49,701 nt of DNA. Source: Betaproteobacteria bacterium (GTDB lineage: Bacteria > Pseudomonadota > Gammaproteobacteria > Burkholderiales > CAIKXV01). The notes beneath the pieces were generated by a model. The model did not search any database, had not been told where the DNA came from, and saw only the letters and a program-made list of their open reading frames with translations. A program made the position numbers and the translations under genes. The stretch lies in assembly GCA_021298815.1 (NCBI GenBank), contig JAJTHE010000048.1:1-49701 (forward strand), in the 5' to 3' direction. Of the stretch, positions 33,511 through 43,629 are shown in pieces. The first letter of the stretch is position 1. Each line of letters opens with the position of its first letter.

Positions 33511-34929
33511 TCAGAGGTGTATACGGCGCCAGGCGCCGCAGCGCCAGCGCAGGAGCAGGGTGAGGCCGAGCAGGCTGATGTAGGCGGTGATCGCGATCCA
33601 GCCGCCGGTGGCGCCGAGGCCGTACTGGGGCAGGTCGTCGATCCAGCCCTGTCCGGGGGCGAAGGTCAGGGTGTGGGCGAGCGGCACGAACAGGCCCCAG
33701 GACAGCATCAGCAGTGCGATCGCGGCGAAGCGGGTGTCGCCGGCGCCGCGCAGGCAGAACGAGCTGCCCAGGTGCAGGGCGTCGAAGGCCTGGTAGATGG
33801 CGGCAATCCACACCAGCGAGGTGGCGAGCGCGACGGTGGCAGCGAAGTTCGGGTCGCTCTCGGCCACGAAAAGGGGGATCAGCCACGGCCCGGACGCGGC
33901 TATCAGCACGCCGATTACGCCCATGTAGATCACCGACAGGCGGATGGTCGCATTGCCCACGCGCGCGGCCCAGTCGCGATCGCCGGCGCCGATCGACTGG
34001 CCGACCAGCGTCGTGCCGGCGATGCCGATGCCGACCGCCGGCATGAACGCGATCGAGGTCAGCATCATCACGATCTGCGTCGCCGCGCCATCGACCGGCC
34101 CGAGCTGCACCTGCATGATCTGGAACAGCGCGGCGCCGAGCACGTCCACCGAGATCGCCAGGCCGATCGGCAGCCCGAGTGCCAGCAGCACGCCGATGCG
34201 CCGCAGCTCCGGTCGCCAGTGCCGGTGCGAGCCGTATTCGTCGCGCACCCGCTTCGACAGGAACAGCAGCAGCGCGAGCACGATCCCGCAGGCCAGTGCG
34301 ATGTTGGTGGCCCAGGCGGCGCCGGCGATGCCCCAGCCGAGGCGGAACATCAGCAGTTCGTTCAGCGGCGCATTGAGCAGCGCGACGGTGAGCATCAGCG
34401 CCAGCGTCACGCGGGTGCGGCCGATGCCGTTGAAGAAGCCGGACACCGCCCACAGGCCGACGGCCAGCGGCGCGCCCAGCAGCCGCGGCCACCAGTACTC
34501 GACCGCGAGCGCCTCGATCGTCGGCGCCAGCGCGAACGGCCGCAGCAGAGCCGCGCCGGAGAAGGCCAGCAGCAGGAACAGCGGACTGATCGCCAGCGCG
34601 ACCCACAGCCCGGTCCACAGCGAACGCGCCGCATCGTGCAGCCGGCCGGCACCATGGTGCTGGGCGACCAGTGTCTGCACGCCCATGCCGACGCCACCGA
34701 GCAGGAAGATCGCGCCCAGGATCAGCCAGTGGATCGCGCCCATCGCCGCCGTCGCGTCGGTCGACACGCGGCCGACGAACCAGGTGTCGGTCAGGTTGAG
34801 CGCGGCCTGCACGGCGCTGTTGGCGAACAGCGGCGCGGCAAGCAGGATCACCGCGCGGTAGTCGATCCGCTCGCGGCCGTCGGCGTCGATGCGGCACGCC
34901 GGGCGCACGCGTTGCGTCGGCTCAGCCAC
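33511..34929 (-). CDS. MATE-family efflux transporter
   Basis: A 472-residue multidrug and toxin extrusion (MATE) family permease with about twelve spans in two homologous halves. Typical segments are PLFANSAVQAALNLTDTWFV near the start, GGVGMGVQTLVAQHHGAG in the first half, and GIGIAGTTLVGQSIGAGDRD in the second. The start MAEPTQRVRPA at 34929 leaves a short polar N-terminus. It converges on ptxC across the repeat element and has no obvious partner. Substrate unknown. Confidence 0.92.
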   Translation of the reverse strand: MAEPTQRVRPACRIDADGRERIDYRAVILLAAPLFANSAVQAALNLTDTWFVGRVSTDATAAMGAIHWLILGAIFLLGGVGMGVQTLVAQHHGAGRLHDAARSLWTGLWVALAISPLFLLLAFSGAALLRPFALAPTIEALAVEYWWPRLLGAPLAVGLWAVSGFFNGIGRTRVTLALMLTVALLNAPLNELLMFRLGWGIAGAAWATNIALACGIVLALLLFLSKRVRDEYGSHRHWRPELRRIGVLLALGLPIGLAISVDVLGAALFQIMQVQLGPVDGAATQIVMMLTSIAFMPAVGIGIAGTTLVGQSIGAGDRDWAARVGNATIRLSVIYMGVIGVLIAASGPWLIPLFVAESDPNFAATVALATSLVWIAAIYQAFDALHLGSSFCLRGAGDTRFAAIALLMLSWGLFVPLAHTLTFAPGQGWIDDLPQYGLGATGGWIAITAYISLLGLTLLLRWRCGAWRRIHL

Positions 34930-35072
34930 CGTCGGCGATCGCGCGGTCCTGTCCGGTGTCGTTCATCCGTGCCGGCCGCGGTAAGTCGGCGTGCGGTCGG
35001 CTAACATCGGCCTGCCGGTGCGCGATCTCGCCGTCGCGAGGCGACCCCTGCAGGCGTGGAGCGGTACGCCGA

Positions 35073-35183
35073 TCAGTGGTGATCGTCATTCCCATGCGGC
35101 GACTTGGCGCCGAACACGATGATCGCGACCATGACGACGGCGACGACTGCCACCGCGATGCCTACTGCGTAGTGAGTGATCAT
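35073..35183 (-). CDS. Very small single-span membrane protein, unknown
   Basis: A 36-residue frame: short MITHY start, one strong transmembrane segment (AVGIAVAVVAVVMVAIIVFG), then a polar His/Asp-rich tail (SPHGNDDHH). The sharp change from hydrophobic to polar and the neat length suggest a real microprotein, perhaps metal related, but the ribosome site is weak. It lies in the 356-bp gap between the MATE gene and tamA, which otherwise shows nothing recognisable. Confidence 0.45.
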   Translation of the reverse strand: MITHYAVGIAVAVVAVVMVAIIVFGAKSPHGNDDHH

Positions 35184-35285
35184 GCCGGGTTTCCGTCAGG
35201 GAGGACAAAAAGGCCGCAGAGTTTACCTGCGGGCGCCCGCGCGCGCCATCGGATGGCGCATGCCGCAGGCGTCCGTGGGCGGCGC

Positions 35286-37097
35286 ATGACGCAGGGACGG
35301 CTCCGCGCCGGCGTACTGGCGCTGGCGGCAGTCTTCTGGACCAGCATGGCCTGCCTGCCGGGAGGGCCGTTCGCGGTGCGCGCAGCCCATGCGCAGGATG
35401 CACCGGTGCCGGCCGCGGCAGACGCCTACCGGGTCGACATCGATGCGCCCTTCGCGCTCGCCAGCGTCCTGCGCCAGGACCTCGACCTGCTGCGCTGGCG
35501 CACCTACGAGGGCATGAACCGCGACCTGCTGGAGCGGCTTGCCGCCGAAGCGCAGGTGCAGCTCACCCAGACGCTCGCCACCGAAGGGTACTTCTCCCCG
35601 GTGATCGTGCGCACGATCACCGGCGACACGCGCCCGTGGACCGTCCGCTTCGAGGTCGACCCCGGTCCACCGACCCGGGTGTCCGAGGTACGCATCCAGC
35701 TGCTCGGCTCGGTCATCGCCGACCCTGCGCGGGTGCTCCGGCAGCGCGAGCGCATCCTGGCGCTGTGGCCCCTGCCGCAGGGTGCCCGGTTCCGGCAGCT
35801 CGACTGGGACCTCGGCAAGCGCCTGGCGGTCGAGTCGCTGGCGGCCGATCGCTTCGCCGGCGCCAGCCTGAAGCGCAGCCAGGCGACCATCGATCCCGAG
35901 ACGCAGCAGGCGACGCTGGAACTGGAACTGGACAGCGGCCCGGCGTTCCGCTTCGGCGAGATCCAGGTGCGCGGCCTGTCGCGCTATCCCGCGTCGTTCG
36001 TGCGCAACCTGGCGACCTTCTCCGCCGGCGACCCGTTCGACGAGGACGACCTCCAGCTGTTCCAGCGCAGGCTGACCGCCACCGGCTACTTCTCGGCAGT
36101 GCAGGTCGCGATGGACGACGATCCGGCCAACGCAGCGGCGGCGCCGGTGCGGGTGTCCGTGGTCGAGGCGAACTCGCGCCGGATCGAGGCGGGGCTCGGC
36201 TACAGCACCGACACGCTCTATCGCGCGCAGCTCGGCTACACCGACAATGACTTCCTCGACCGCGGCTGGCGCTGGCGCTCCGATGCGCGCGCCGAGAGCC
36301 GGTCCGCGCGTGCGACCTCGTCGATCGCCCTCCCGGCGCGCGCCGACGGCTGGCAGCACGCCTGGCTGCTGCAGTTCAACCAGAGCGACATCTCCGGCCT
36401 GTTCCAGCGCGAAGGCAGCATGACCTTCAACCGCACCGCGATCGACGAACGCCGGCAGCCGCAGTGGAGCATCGGTGCCCACCTGCAGCAGCAGCAGCCC
36501 GAGGGCAGCCCGAGCGACACGGTGCATGCGGTGTTCGGCGCCTACCGCTACACGCGGCGCGCGACCGATGACCTGCTGTCCCCCAACCGTGGCACGGTCT
36601 GGTCGGTGCAGGCCGGCATGGCGCCGCCCGGCCTGTCCACGCGCACCTTCGCGCGCGGCGTCGCCCAGGTCGCGCACTGGATCCCGCTCGGCCGCACCGC
36701 CACCGTGCTGCTGCGCGTCGAGGGTGGTGCGATCGCATCGAGCCGGACCGACGGCATCCCGGAGAGCTTCCTGTTCCGCACCGGCGGCGACACTTCCATC
36801 CGCGGTTACGCCTACCAGAGCATCGGCGTGAACAAGGGCGCGGCGGTGACCGGCGGGCGCATGTACGCGCTGGCCAGTGTCGAGGCGACGCGCTGGGTCA
36901 ACGAGCGCTGGGGCATCGCTGCCTTCTACGACGTCGGCAACGCCGCCGACACCGTGGCAGACCTGCGCGACGTCGTCCAGGGCGCGGGCTTCGGTGCGCG
37001 CGTGCGCACGCCGCTCGGTCCGGTGCGCGTGGACATCGCCTATGGAGACCGCTCGAAGGACGTGCGCCTGCACCTGTCGCTCGGGGTGAACTTCTGA
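35286..37097 (+). CDS. tamA: Translocation and assembly module outer-membrane protein TamA
   Basis: Omp85-family outer-membrane protein that works with TamB in envelope assembly and lipid transport. 603 residues: signal sequence (LAAVFWTSMACLPGG...AHAQ), three POTRA-like repeats (about 50-290; e.g. FRFGEIQVRGLSRYPASFV), then a 16-strand barrel with SLGYSTDT-type strands, the FLFRTGGDTSIRGYAYQSIG motif of Omp85 loop 6 and a terminal LGVNF. ATG 35286 is chosen; ATG 35250 is possible. Its stop overlaps the tamB start (TGATG). Confidence 0.92.
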   Translation: MTQGRLRAGVLALAAVFWTSMACLPGGPFAVRAAHAQDAPVPAAADAYRVDIDAPFALASVLRQDLDLLRWRTYEGMNRDLLERLAAEAQVQLTQTLATEGYFSPVIVRTITGDTRPWTVRFEVDPGPPTRVSEVRIQLLGSVIADPARVLRQRERILALWPLPQGARFRQLDWDLGKRLAVESLAADRFAGASLKRSQATIDPETQQATLELELDSGPAFRFGEIQVRGLSRYPASFVRNLATFSAGDPFDEDDLQLFQRRLTATGYFSAVQVAMDDDPANAAAAPVRVSVVEANSRRIEAGLGYSTDTLYRAQLGYTDNDFLDRGWRWRSDARAESRSARATSSIALPARADGWQHAWLLQFNQSDISGLFQREGSMTFNRTAIDERRQPQWSIGAHLQQQQPEGSPSDTVHAVFGAYRYTRRATDDLLSPNRGTVWSVQAGMAPPGLSTRTFARGVAQVAHWIPLGRTATVLLRVEGGAIASSRTDGIPESFLFRTGGDTSIRGYAYQSIGVNKGAAVTGGRMYALASVEATRWVNERWGIAAFYDVGNAADTVADLRDVVQGAGFGARVRTPLGPVRVDIAYGDRSKDVRLHLSLGVNF

Positions 37098-40000
37098 TGG
37101 GCATGGCGATGGGCATCGGCATGCGCCTGCGCCGGATCGCCGTCGGCCTGCTGCTGTTGCTGCTGGTGCTGTCGGTGGCCGCCGTGCTGTTCGCCCGATC
37201 GACGCACGCGCTGCAATGGGCGGCCGCCCGGCTGTCCGCGGTGGTTGCGGACGCCGGTGGCCGGCTCGAGTTCACCGAACTGTCCGGGTCGCTGTTCACC
37301 GCTATCGGTGCCGGGCGCATCGACTATGCACAGGCCGACGGCACGCGCGCGACGCTGGCCGGCGTGCAGATCGATCCGTCGCTCGCGGCGTTGTGGAACC
37401 GGCAGCTCGTGTTCGATCGCATCGCCGTGGCCGAAGCGGTGGTCGAGCGGCCTGCCTCGGACGCGCCGCTGGTGGAGCCGCAGGGCCTGGCGCTGCCGAT
37501 CGAGGTACGCATCGACCGCGCGACCGTCGGACGCCTGTCCTGGCGCAGTGGCGGCACGGCGATCGAGGCGGCTGCGCTTTCGTTCGCCTATCGCGGCGGA
37601 CCGTCGAGGCATGAAGTGGATGCATTCAGCGTGCGCCTGCCCGGCCTCGCCGGCCCGTCCGACGCAGGAACGATCGTCGTCGCGTTCGACGGTCGCATCG
37701 ATGCGACCGCACCGTTCGCGCTCGCCGCGAAGGGGCGCCTGTCGTCCGATGCACTCGGCGCGGCCGCGTTCACGCTCGGCGGACGCCTGGCGGAACTGGA
37801 CGTGCAGGCCACCCTGGCCGGCAGCGCGCCGCGCGACTGGCTGAAGGCACGGCTTGCCGCCACCGTCGCACCGTTCTCGCCGACGCTGCTGCCTGCGATC
37901 CGCATCGACGCCGAAGGCATCGACGCCGCGGCGATCGCGAAGGGCGCGCCGCAGACCGCACTCGACATCCAGGTGGATGCCAGGGCCACCCTAGGCATGC
38001 CGCTGCGCGGCCGGGTGCAGGCGGTGAACCGGATGCCGGGCGAGATCGGCGCGCGGCGGGTGCCGGTGACCGGCGTCGATGCCGGCTTCGAATTCGATCC
38101 GGCGACGCGGCGCGCGCTGCTGTCCGCGATGCGCATCGCGATGAGCGGCGGTGGCGGCGTCGAAGGGCGCGGCACGGTGGCCCTGCCGATCGATGGCAAG
38201 GGACCGGCGTTCGACAGCACCTGGGAACTGACCGTCGCCGCGCTGGACCTGAAGGCGATCGATACGCGCCTGGTGCCGACCCGGCTGTCGGGCAAGGTGG
38301 GGCTGGCGATCACGCCCGAGCGCCAGCGGTTCGATGTCGCGCTCGAGCAGCGTGGCGCAGGTCGCGGTGCCGGTGCCGCAGCCGCTGCGTCCCGCACAGC
38401 GTCCGCCAGCGCCGCCGCTGCCACGGCCGGTGCACTGCGCCTGGAGGCTGCCGGCCAGCGCACCGGCCCGGAGGTCGTGCTCGATCGCATCGTGCTGCGC
38501 AGTGGCGCTGCGGCAAGTGGTGCTGCCGCGGGCGGCGCCCCCGACGGCACCGGTGCCGCGACCGGCGGTGCCGGCGAAGCGAGCGGCCGCGGCCGCATCC
38601 GCCTCGACGGCGAACGGCCGTTCGAGGCCGACCTGCAACTGCGCGCGTTCGATCCGTCGCGCTTCATCGCAGCGGCCGGCGCCGCCGGTGCGCCCGCGGC
38701 GGCAGCGGCGGCGAAGGCGGGCATCCCACCGGCGTCGATCAATGCCACGCTCGCGGTGCGTGGACGCCTGCAGCCGGCATGGACCGCACGCATCGACGCG
38801 ACGCTGGCACCCAGCCGCATCGCGCTCGGTGGATCGCCTGCCGCCGGATCGCCCGGTGCCGCAGCGACGCCGCGCATGCTCACGCTGCGCGGACGGATAC
38901 GCGGCCAGTTCTCGGCCGAGCGCGTGGACGATGCCGACATCCTGCTGTCGGCCGGCCGCAACACGTTGCGGGCGACCGGTGCGAGCGGTACGCCGGGCGG
39001 CGTGCTGCACATCCTGCTCGATGCGAACGAACCGTCGCTGTTCCTGCCGGGCTTCGCCGGGCAGCTCAACGTCATCGCCAGCGTGGCCGGCAACCTGCGC
39101 GCGCCGCTGGTGAAGTTCACCGCGAAGGGCACGCGCCTCTCGCATGCCGGTCAGGCCGTGTCGCAGGTCGCCGCCAGCGGCGACGCCGACTTCTCGCGCA
39201 ACCCGCCGCGCTTCGATGTGTCGCTCGATGCGCGTGCGCTGTCGATCGCCGGCGTATCGCTGTCGCAGGCAGACTTGCGCGCTGGCGGTACGACCGTCGC
39301 ACACGTGCTGTCGCTGGCGCTGCGCGGGTCCGACGTGGATGCGAAGCTGCGGCTGGAAGGCGGGCTGGCGACGCCCCCGGGGTCGCCGCGCCCGCGCTGG
39401 ACCGGCCGCCTGGCCGAGGCACGCAACGACGGCCGCTATCCGGTGCTGCTCGCCGCACCCGCCGCCCTGGAACTGTCGCCGGTACTGGCGATGCTCGCGC
39501 CGGCACGCATGCAGGTCGGCGACGGGCGGGTGCAGGTCGACGAGTTGCGCTGGGAGCCCGGGCGCATCGCGACGCGCGGCTCGCTTGCCGCGTTCCCCGC
39601 GGGTGGCCTGGTCGACCTGCTTCTGTCTCCGCCGCCCGCGCCGACGCCGGCCGGTGCGTCGGCAAAGGCACGGGCGCCGGCGCCGGCTGCCCCGCCGCCC
39701 GGCTACGACTCGACGCTGCGCATCGGTGGCGAATGGGCGCTCGCATCCACGCCGCGCCTGAACGGGACGTTGTCGCTGCGGCGCGAGAGCGGGGATGTCT
39801 CGCTGCGCGGCACCCCGCCGTTCCCGCTCGGCCTGGGCCGGGTCGAACTCGAAGCGCGCTTCATCGAGGACCGCCTGCAGGCGAAGGCATCGATCGAGGG
39901 CAGCGCGCTGGGGCAGGGCAGTGCGTCGCTCGTGCTGGAACCGTCGCCGTCGCTGTCGATGGACTCGCCGATGGCCTTGCGTGCCGAGCTGGCGATCCGC

Positions 40001-41230
40001 ACGCTGAAGCCGTTCGAACGCTACGTGGGTGCGTTCGCCGACATCGACGGCATGCTGCGCGCGCGCATCGAGGGTGGAGGCACGCCAGCGAAGCCGCAGC
40101 TCGCGGGCAGCCTGCTAGGCGAACGCCTGCGCTTCAACGCACCGCAGATCGGCGTCGCGCTGCGCGATGGCCGGCTCGACGCACGGCTTGCCGACGGCGT
40201 GCTCGACGTGGTTCAGCTCGAGGCTAACGCCGGCGAGGGTACGTTCAGCGCGAAGGGGCGGGTGCCGCTGCGCGAAGGCATCAGCGCAGCCACGCTGGCG
40301 TGGCGCGCGGACCGCATGACGCTGCTGTCGCGTCCCGACCGGCGCGTGGTGGTGGACGGCTCGGGCACGCTCGCCACGGAGAAGAACCGCCTGCTGCTCT
40401 CCGGCCAGGTGGCGGTGCGCGAGGGTTACATCGAGTTCGGCCGCGGCACGCGCACCGTGCTGGGCGAGGACGTGGTGGTGAGGGGACGCAAGCCCGCGGC
40501 CGCGCCGGGCACGGTCGGGCGCAGTCCGCTCGCGCTGCGCCTGGACATCGAGCTGGGCAAGGCGTTCCGCGTCGTCGGTAGCGGCCTCGACGCGATGCTC
40601 TCCGGCAAGGTACGCATCGCTTCCGCCGAAGACGGCACGCTGCTCGCGCGCGGCACGATCAACACCGACCGCGGCACATTCGCGGCGTTTGGCCAGCGGC
40701 TCGAGGTGTCGCGCGGGCAGCTGGTGTTCAACGGGCCGATCGACAATCCGGGCATCGACGTGGTGGCGCTGCGCCGGCTGCCCTCGGTGGAGGTGGGGGT
40801 CGAGATCACCGGCACCGTTCGCGCACTGCGCGTGAACACCACGTCCAATCCGCAGATGTCGCAGGGCGAGCAGCTGTCCTGGCTGGTGCTCGGCCGCAGC
40901 CTCGCGAATGCATCACAGGCCGATGCCGCGCGGGTCGCCGGCATCGCCGGATCGATGCTCGGCGGGGACGGCGTGCCGGTCACGCGCCGGATCGCCGAAG
41001 CCTTCGGGCTCGACGACATCGGCGTCGGCGGCAGCAGCGCGCTGGCCGGACAGGTGCTCACCGTCGGCAAGCGCCTGTCGGACCGCATCTACATCGCCTA
41101 CGAGCAGGCGGTCACCACTGCGACCAACCTGCTGCGCGTGGACCTGGAACTGCACCGCTACGTGTCGCTTCGCGCGGAGGCGGGGGCAGTCAGCGGCTTC
41201 GGCATCTTCTACACTCGCACCCTGCGCTGA
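37097..41230 (+). CDS. tamB: Translocation and assembly module inner-membrane protein TamB
   Basis: A 1377-residue AsmA/TamB-family protein: one N-terminal membrane anchor (RIAVGLLLLLLVLSVAAVLF), a very long periplasm-spanning beta-taco body, and the conserved C-terminal DUF490 domain (about 1050-1377) with GTINTDRGTFAAFGQRLEVS, GQLVFNGPIDNPGIDVVALR and QLSWLVLGRSL. Ala/Gly/Pro-rich insertions (around 430-500 and 850-880) interrupt the body and look like flexible linkers. It is translationally coupled to tamA, its outer-membrane partner. Confidence 0.93.
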   Translation: MGMAMGIGMRLRRIAVGLLLLLLVLSVAAVLFARSTHALQWAAARLSAVVADAGGRLEFTELSGSLFTAIGAGRIDYAQADGTRATLAGVQIDPSLAALWNRQLVFDRIAVAEAVVERPASDAPLVEPQGLALPIEVRIDRATVGRLSWRSGGTAIEAAALSFAYRGGPSRHEVDAFSVRLPGLAGPSDAGTIVVAFDGRIDATAPFALAAKGRLSSDALGAAAFTLGGRLAELDVQATLAGSAPRDWLKARLAATVAPFSPTLLPAIRIDAEGIDAAAIAKGAPQTALDIQVDARATLGMPLRGRVQAVNRMPGEIGARRVPVTGVDAGFEFDPATRRALLSAMRIAMSGGGGVEGRGTVALPIDGKGPAFDSTWELTVAALDLKAIDTRLVPTRLSGKVGLAITPERQRFDVALEQRGAGRGAGAAAAASRTASASAAAATAGALRLEAAGQRTGPEVVLDRIVLRSGAAASGAAAGGAPDGTGAATGGAGEASGRGRIRLDGERPFEADLQLRAFDPSRFIAAAGAAGAPAAAAAAKAGIPPASINATLAVRGRLQPAWTARIDATLAPSRIALGGSPAAGSPGAAATPRMLTLRGRIRGQFSAERVDDADILLSAGRNTLRATGASGTPGGVLHILLDANEPSLFLPGFAGQLNVIASVAGNLRAPLVKFTAKGTRLSHAGQAVSQVAASGDADFSRNPPRFDVSLDARALSIAGVSLSQADLRAGGTTVAHVLSLALRGSDVDAKLRLEGGLATPPGSPRPRWTGRLAEARNDGRYPVLLAAPAALELSPVLAMLAPARMQVGDGRVQVDELRWEPGRIATRGSLAAFPAGGLVDLLLSPPPAPTPAGASAKARAPAPAAPPPGYDSTLRIGGEWALASTPRLNGTLSLRRESGDVSLRGTPPFPLGLGRVELEARFIEDRLQAKASIEGSALGQGSASLVLEPSPSLSMDSPMALRAELAIRTLKPFERYVGAFADIDGMLRARIEGGGTPAKPQLAGSLLGERLRFNAPQIGVALRDGRLDARLADGVLDVVQLEANAGEGTFSAKGRVPLREGISAATLAWRADRMTLLSRPDRRVVVDGSGTLATEKNRLLLSGQVAVREGYIEFGRGTRTVLGEDVVVRGRKPAAAPGTVGRSPLALRLDIELGKAFRVVGSGLDAMLSGKVRIASAEDGTLLARGTINTDRGTFAAFGQRLEVSRGQLVFNGPIDNPGIDVVALRRLPSVEVGVEITGTVRALRVNTTSNPQMSQGEQLSWLVLGRSLANASQADAARVAGIAGSMLGGDGVPVTRRIAEAFGLDDIGVGGSSALAGQVLTVGKRLSDRIYIAYEQAVTTATNLLRVDLELHRYVSLRAEAGAVSGFGIFYTRTLR

Positions 41231-41270
41231 GCCGGCATCGGCCGGAGCGCCACCGAGAAGCGGGGAACCG

Positions 41271-42287
41271 ATGGAGAAAGACCGGATGAAGGCGCTCGTC
41301 TGCCACGCCTTCGGGCCGTGGGACGACCTCAGGCTGGAAGAGACTGCAGCGCCCGGCCCGCTGGCCGCCGACGAGGTGCGCATCGCCGCCGAGTATGCCA
41401 GCGTGAGCTTCGCCGCCGGCCTGATGGTCGAGGGCAGATACCAGCGACGGCCGCCGTTGCCGTTCGTACCGGGTACCGAGTGCATCGGCATCGTCACCGA
41501 GGTCGGGCCGGCCGTGACCCGCGTGAAGCCGGGACAGCGCGCGGCTGCGACCCTCGACTGGGGCGGCTATGCCCAGCAGGTGGTGGTGGCCGAATACACC
41601 GTCTATCCGATGCCCGACGGCATCGATCCGCGCGCCGCGATGCACCTGCCGCTGTCCTACGGCACCGCCTACGGCGCACTGGCGTGGAGCGCCCGCCTGA
41701 TGGTCGGCGAGACGCTGCTGGTCACGGGCGCGGCCGGTGGGGTCGGCATCGCCGCAGTGCAGGTCGGCAAGGCACTGGGTGCGCGCGTGATCGCGGTTGC
41801 ATCGACCGAGGAGAAGCGCGCATTCGCGCTGTCGCAAGGCGCGGACATCGCGCTGCCCACCGACGGCTTCCGGGATGAAGTGAAGAAGCTCACCGGTGGC
41901 TGCGGCGTCGACGTCGTGTTCGATCCGGTGGGCGGGCCGGTGTTCGATGCCTGCCTGCGCGCCTGTGCCCAGTACGGCCGCATGGTGATCATCGGCTTCG
42001 CGCAGGGACAGATCCAGCAGGTGCCGGCCAACCTGCTTCTGGTCAAGAACATCGCGCTGCATGGCTTCTACTTCGGCGCGCATGCCGGCTGGGGACTCGT
42101 CGACGAGCGCGCCGAGCGTGCGCCGAAGGTGCAGGCGATGATGGACGAGCTGTTCGCGTGGACCGCGGCGGGACGGCTCGAGCCGCATGTGTCGCATGCG
42201 TATCCGATGGACCGGTACCGCGAGGCGATGGCCGCGCTGCAGGCGCGCGAGAGCCTGGGCAAGGTGGTGCTCGAGATCGGACGATGA
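41271..42287 (+). CDS. Quinone oxidoreductase / zinc-independent MDR-family dehydrogenase
   Basis: A 338-residue NADPH:quinone oxidoreductase-like member of the medium-chain dehydrogenase superfamily. It has the GroES-like N-terminal part (PFVPGTECIGIVTEVGPAVT), the nucleotide fold LLVTGAAGGVGIAAVQVGKALGA, and the C-terminal KNIALHGFYFGAH segment. Cysteine zinc ligands of alcohol dehydrogenases are absent, as in the QOR branch. ATG 41271 (MEKDRMKALV) or 41286. Its stop overlaps the start of the glycosyltransferase gene (ATGA), so the two are coupled. Confidence 0.9.
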   Translation: MEKDRMKALVCHAFGPWDDLRLEETAAPGPLAADEVRIAAEYASVSFAAGLMVEGRYQRRPPLPFVPGTECIGIVTEVGPAVTRVKPGQRAAATLDWGGYAQQVVVAEYTVYPMPDGIDPRAAMHLPLSYGTAYGALAWSARLMVGETLLVTGAAGGVGIAAVQVGKALGARVIAVASTEEKRAFALSQGADIALPTDGFRDEVKKLTGGCGVDVVFDPVGGPVFDACLRACAQYGRMVIIGFAQGQIQQVPANLLLVKNIALHGFYFGAHAGWGLVDERAERAPKVQAMMDELFAWTAAGRLEPHVSHAYPMDRYREAMAALQARESLGKVVLEIGR

Positions 42288-43507
42288 AGGTCCTGTTCGT
42301 CCACCAGAACTTCCCCGGGCAGTTCGGCCGGCTCGCGGCGAAGCTTGTCGCGGATCCGTCCAACCAGGTGGTGGCGATCGGCGAGTCGGACCTGATGCGG
42401 GCGCGCGGTCCGGTGCCGGGCGTCACCGCGATCGGCTATCCGAAGCCGCGGGGCGGCGGCAAGGAGACGCACCACTACCTGCGCCGCTTCGAGGGCGACG
42501 TGCGACGCGGCCAGGCGGCGGTGCGTGCGGCGATGGACCTGAAGAAGAAGGGCTTCGTGCCGGACGTGATCTACGGCAACCCCGGCTGGGGCGAGATGCT
42601 GTTCCTGAAGGACGTGTATCCGACCGCACGCCATGTCGCGCTGTTCGAGTTCTTCTTCCGCGCGAACGAAGGCGACCATGGCTTCGACCCGGAGCTGCCG
42701 GTGACGATGGACGACTGCCTGCGCCTGCGCATGCGCAACACGACGCTGGTGATGTCGCTCGACGTCGCCGACCGCATCGTCTGCCCGACGCACTGGCAGG
42801 CCTCGCGCATACCCGCGCCGTACCAGCCGAAGGTGGCGGTGGTGCACGATGGCATCGACACCGCGCTGTGCCGGCCTGATGCCTCGGCGGTGTTCGAGCA
42901 TCCGGCGGTGCCGGTGCCGCTTCGCTTCGGCGACGAGGTACTCACCTACGTCGCGCGCAACCTCGAGCCCTATCGCGGCTTCCACTGGTTCATGCGCGCG
43001 CTGCCGAAGGTGCTGGCCGAGCGGCCGCAGGCGCGCGTGGTGATCGTCGGCGGGGACGCGGTGAGCTACGGTCGCCCGGCGCCCGATGGCAAGACCTGGC
43101 GCGAGACACTGCTGGCCGAGGTCGGGCCGCGCCTGGACCTGTCGCGCGTGCACTTCACCGGCCGCCTGCCGTTCGCGCAGTTCGTGACGCTGATGCAGGT
43201 GAGCGGCGTGCATGCCTACCTCACCTATCCGTTCGTGCTGTCGTGGTCGGTGCTGGAGGCGATGGCCTGCGGCGCGCTGGTGGCCGGATCCGACACCGAG
43301 CCGGTGCGCGAGATCATCGACCACAAGGTGGATGGCTTCCGGGTGCCATGCCTGGATCCAGCGGCGCTGGCGGCGCACCTGGCCAAGGCGCTGTCGGTGC
43401 GCGAGTCGTCCGGCGCGATGCGCGCGGCCGCACGCGAGCGGGTGGTCGAGCGCTACGACTTCGAGCGGGTGTGCCTGCCGGCGCAGCTGGCGCTGCTGCG
43501 CGGCTGA
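42284..43507 (+). CDS. Glycosyltransferase (GT4-like)
   Basis: A 407-residue GT-B-fold glycosyltransferase. The N-terminal MKVLFVHQNFPGQFGRLAAK and the FFRANEGDHGFDPELPV segment match a proteobacterial GT4-type group; the C-terminal half has LTYVARNLEPYRGFHWFMRA (nucleotide-sugar site), VHFTGRLPFAQFVTLM and the EX7E-like LSWSVLEAMACGALVAGSDTEPVREII. No membrane segment. Acceptor unknown. It overlaps the upstream oxidoreductase by 4 bp. A GC-rich hairpin follows it. Confidence 0.9.
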   Translation: MKVLFVHQNFPGQFGRLAAKLVADPSNQVVAIGESDLMRARGPVPGVTAIGYPKPRGGGKETHHYLRRFEGDVRRGQAAVRAAMDLKKKGFVPDVIYGNPGWGEMLFLKDVYPTARHVALFEFFFRANEGDHGFDPELPVTMDDCLRLRMRNTTLVMSLDVADRIVCPTHWQASRIPAPYQPKVAVVHDGIDTALCRPDASAVFEHPAVPVPLRFGDEVLTYVARNLEPYRGFHWFMRALPKVLAERPQARVVIVGGDAVSYGRPAPDGKTWRETLLAEVGPRLDLSRVHFTGRLPFAQFVTLMQVSGVHAYLTYPFVLSWSVLEAMACGALVAGSDTEPVREIIDHKVDGFRVPCLDPAALAAHLAKALSVRESSGAMRAAARERVVERYDFERVCLPAQLALLRG

Positions 43508-43533
43508 AACGCCCGCCTGTCCCGGCACCGCTG

Positions 43534-43553
43534 GACGCGCACGCGCGCGCGTC
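43534..43553 (+). terminator. GC hairpin after the glycosyltransferase gene
   Basis: GACGCGC (43534-43540) and GCGCGTC (43547-43553) form a perfect 7-bp stem with a 6-nt loop, 27 bp after the glycosyltransferase stop. There is no T-run, so termination would have to be weak or assisted. Confidence 0.35.
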
Positions 43554-43629
43554 GTCCCTGTTCCGGCTTCGCCCGTCTGTGGCATGCTACTCGCAACGAC
43601 GCGACGGCTGCCGCTAGCGCAACGAAGCC

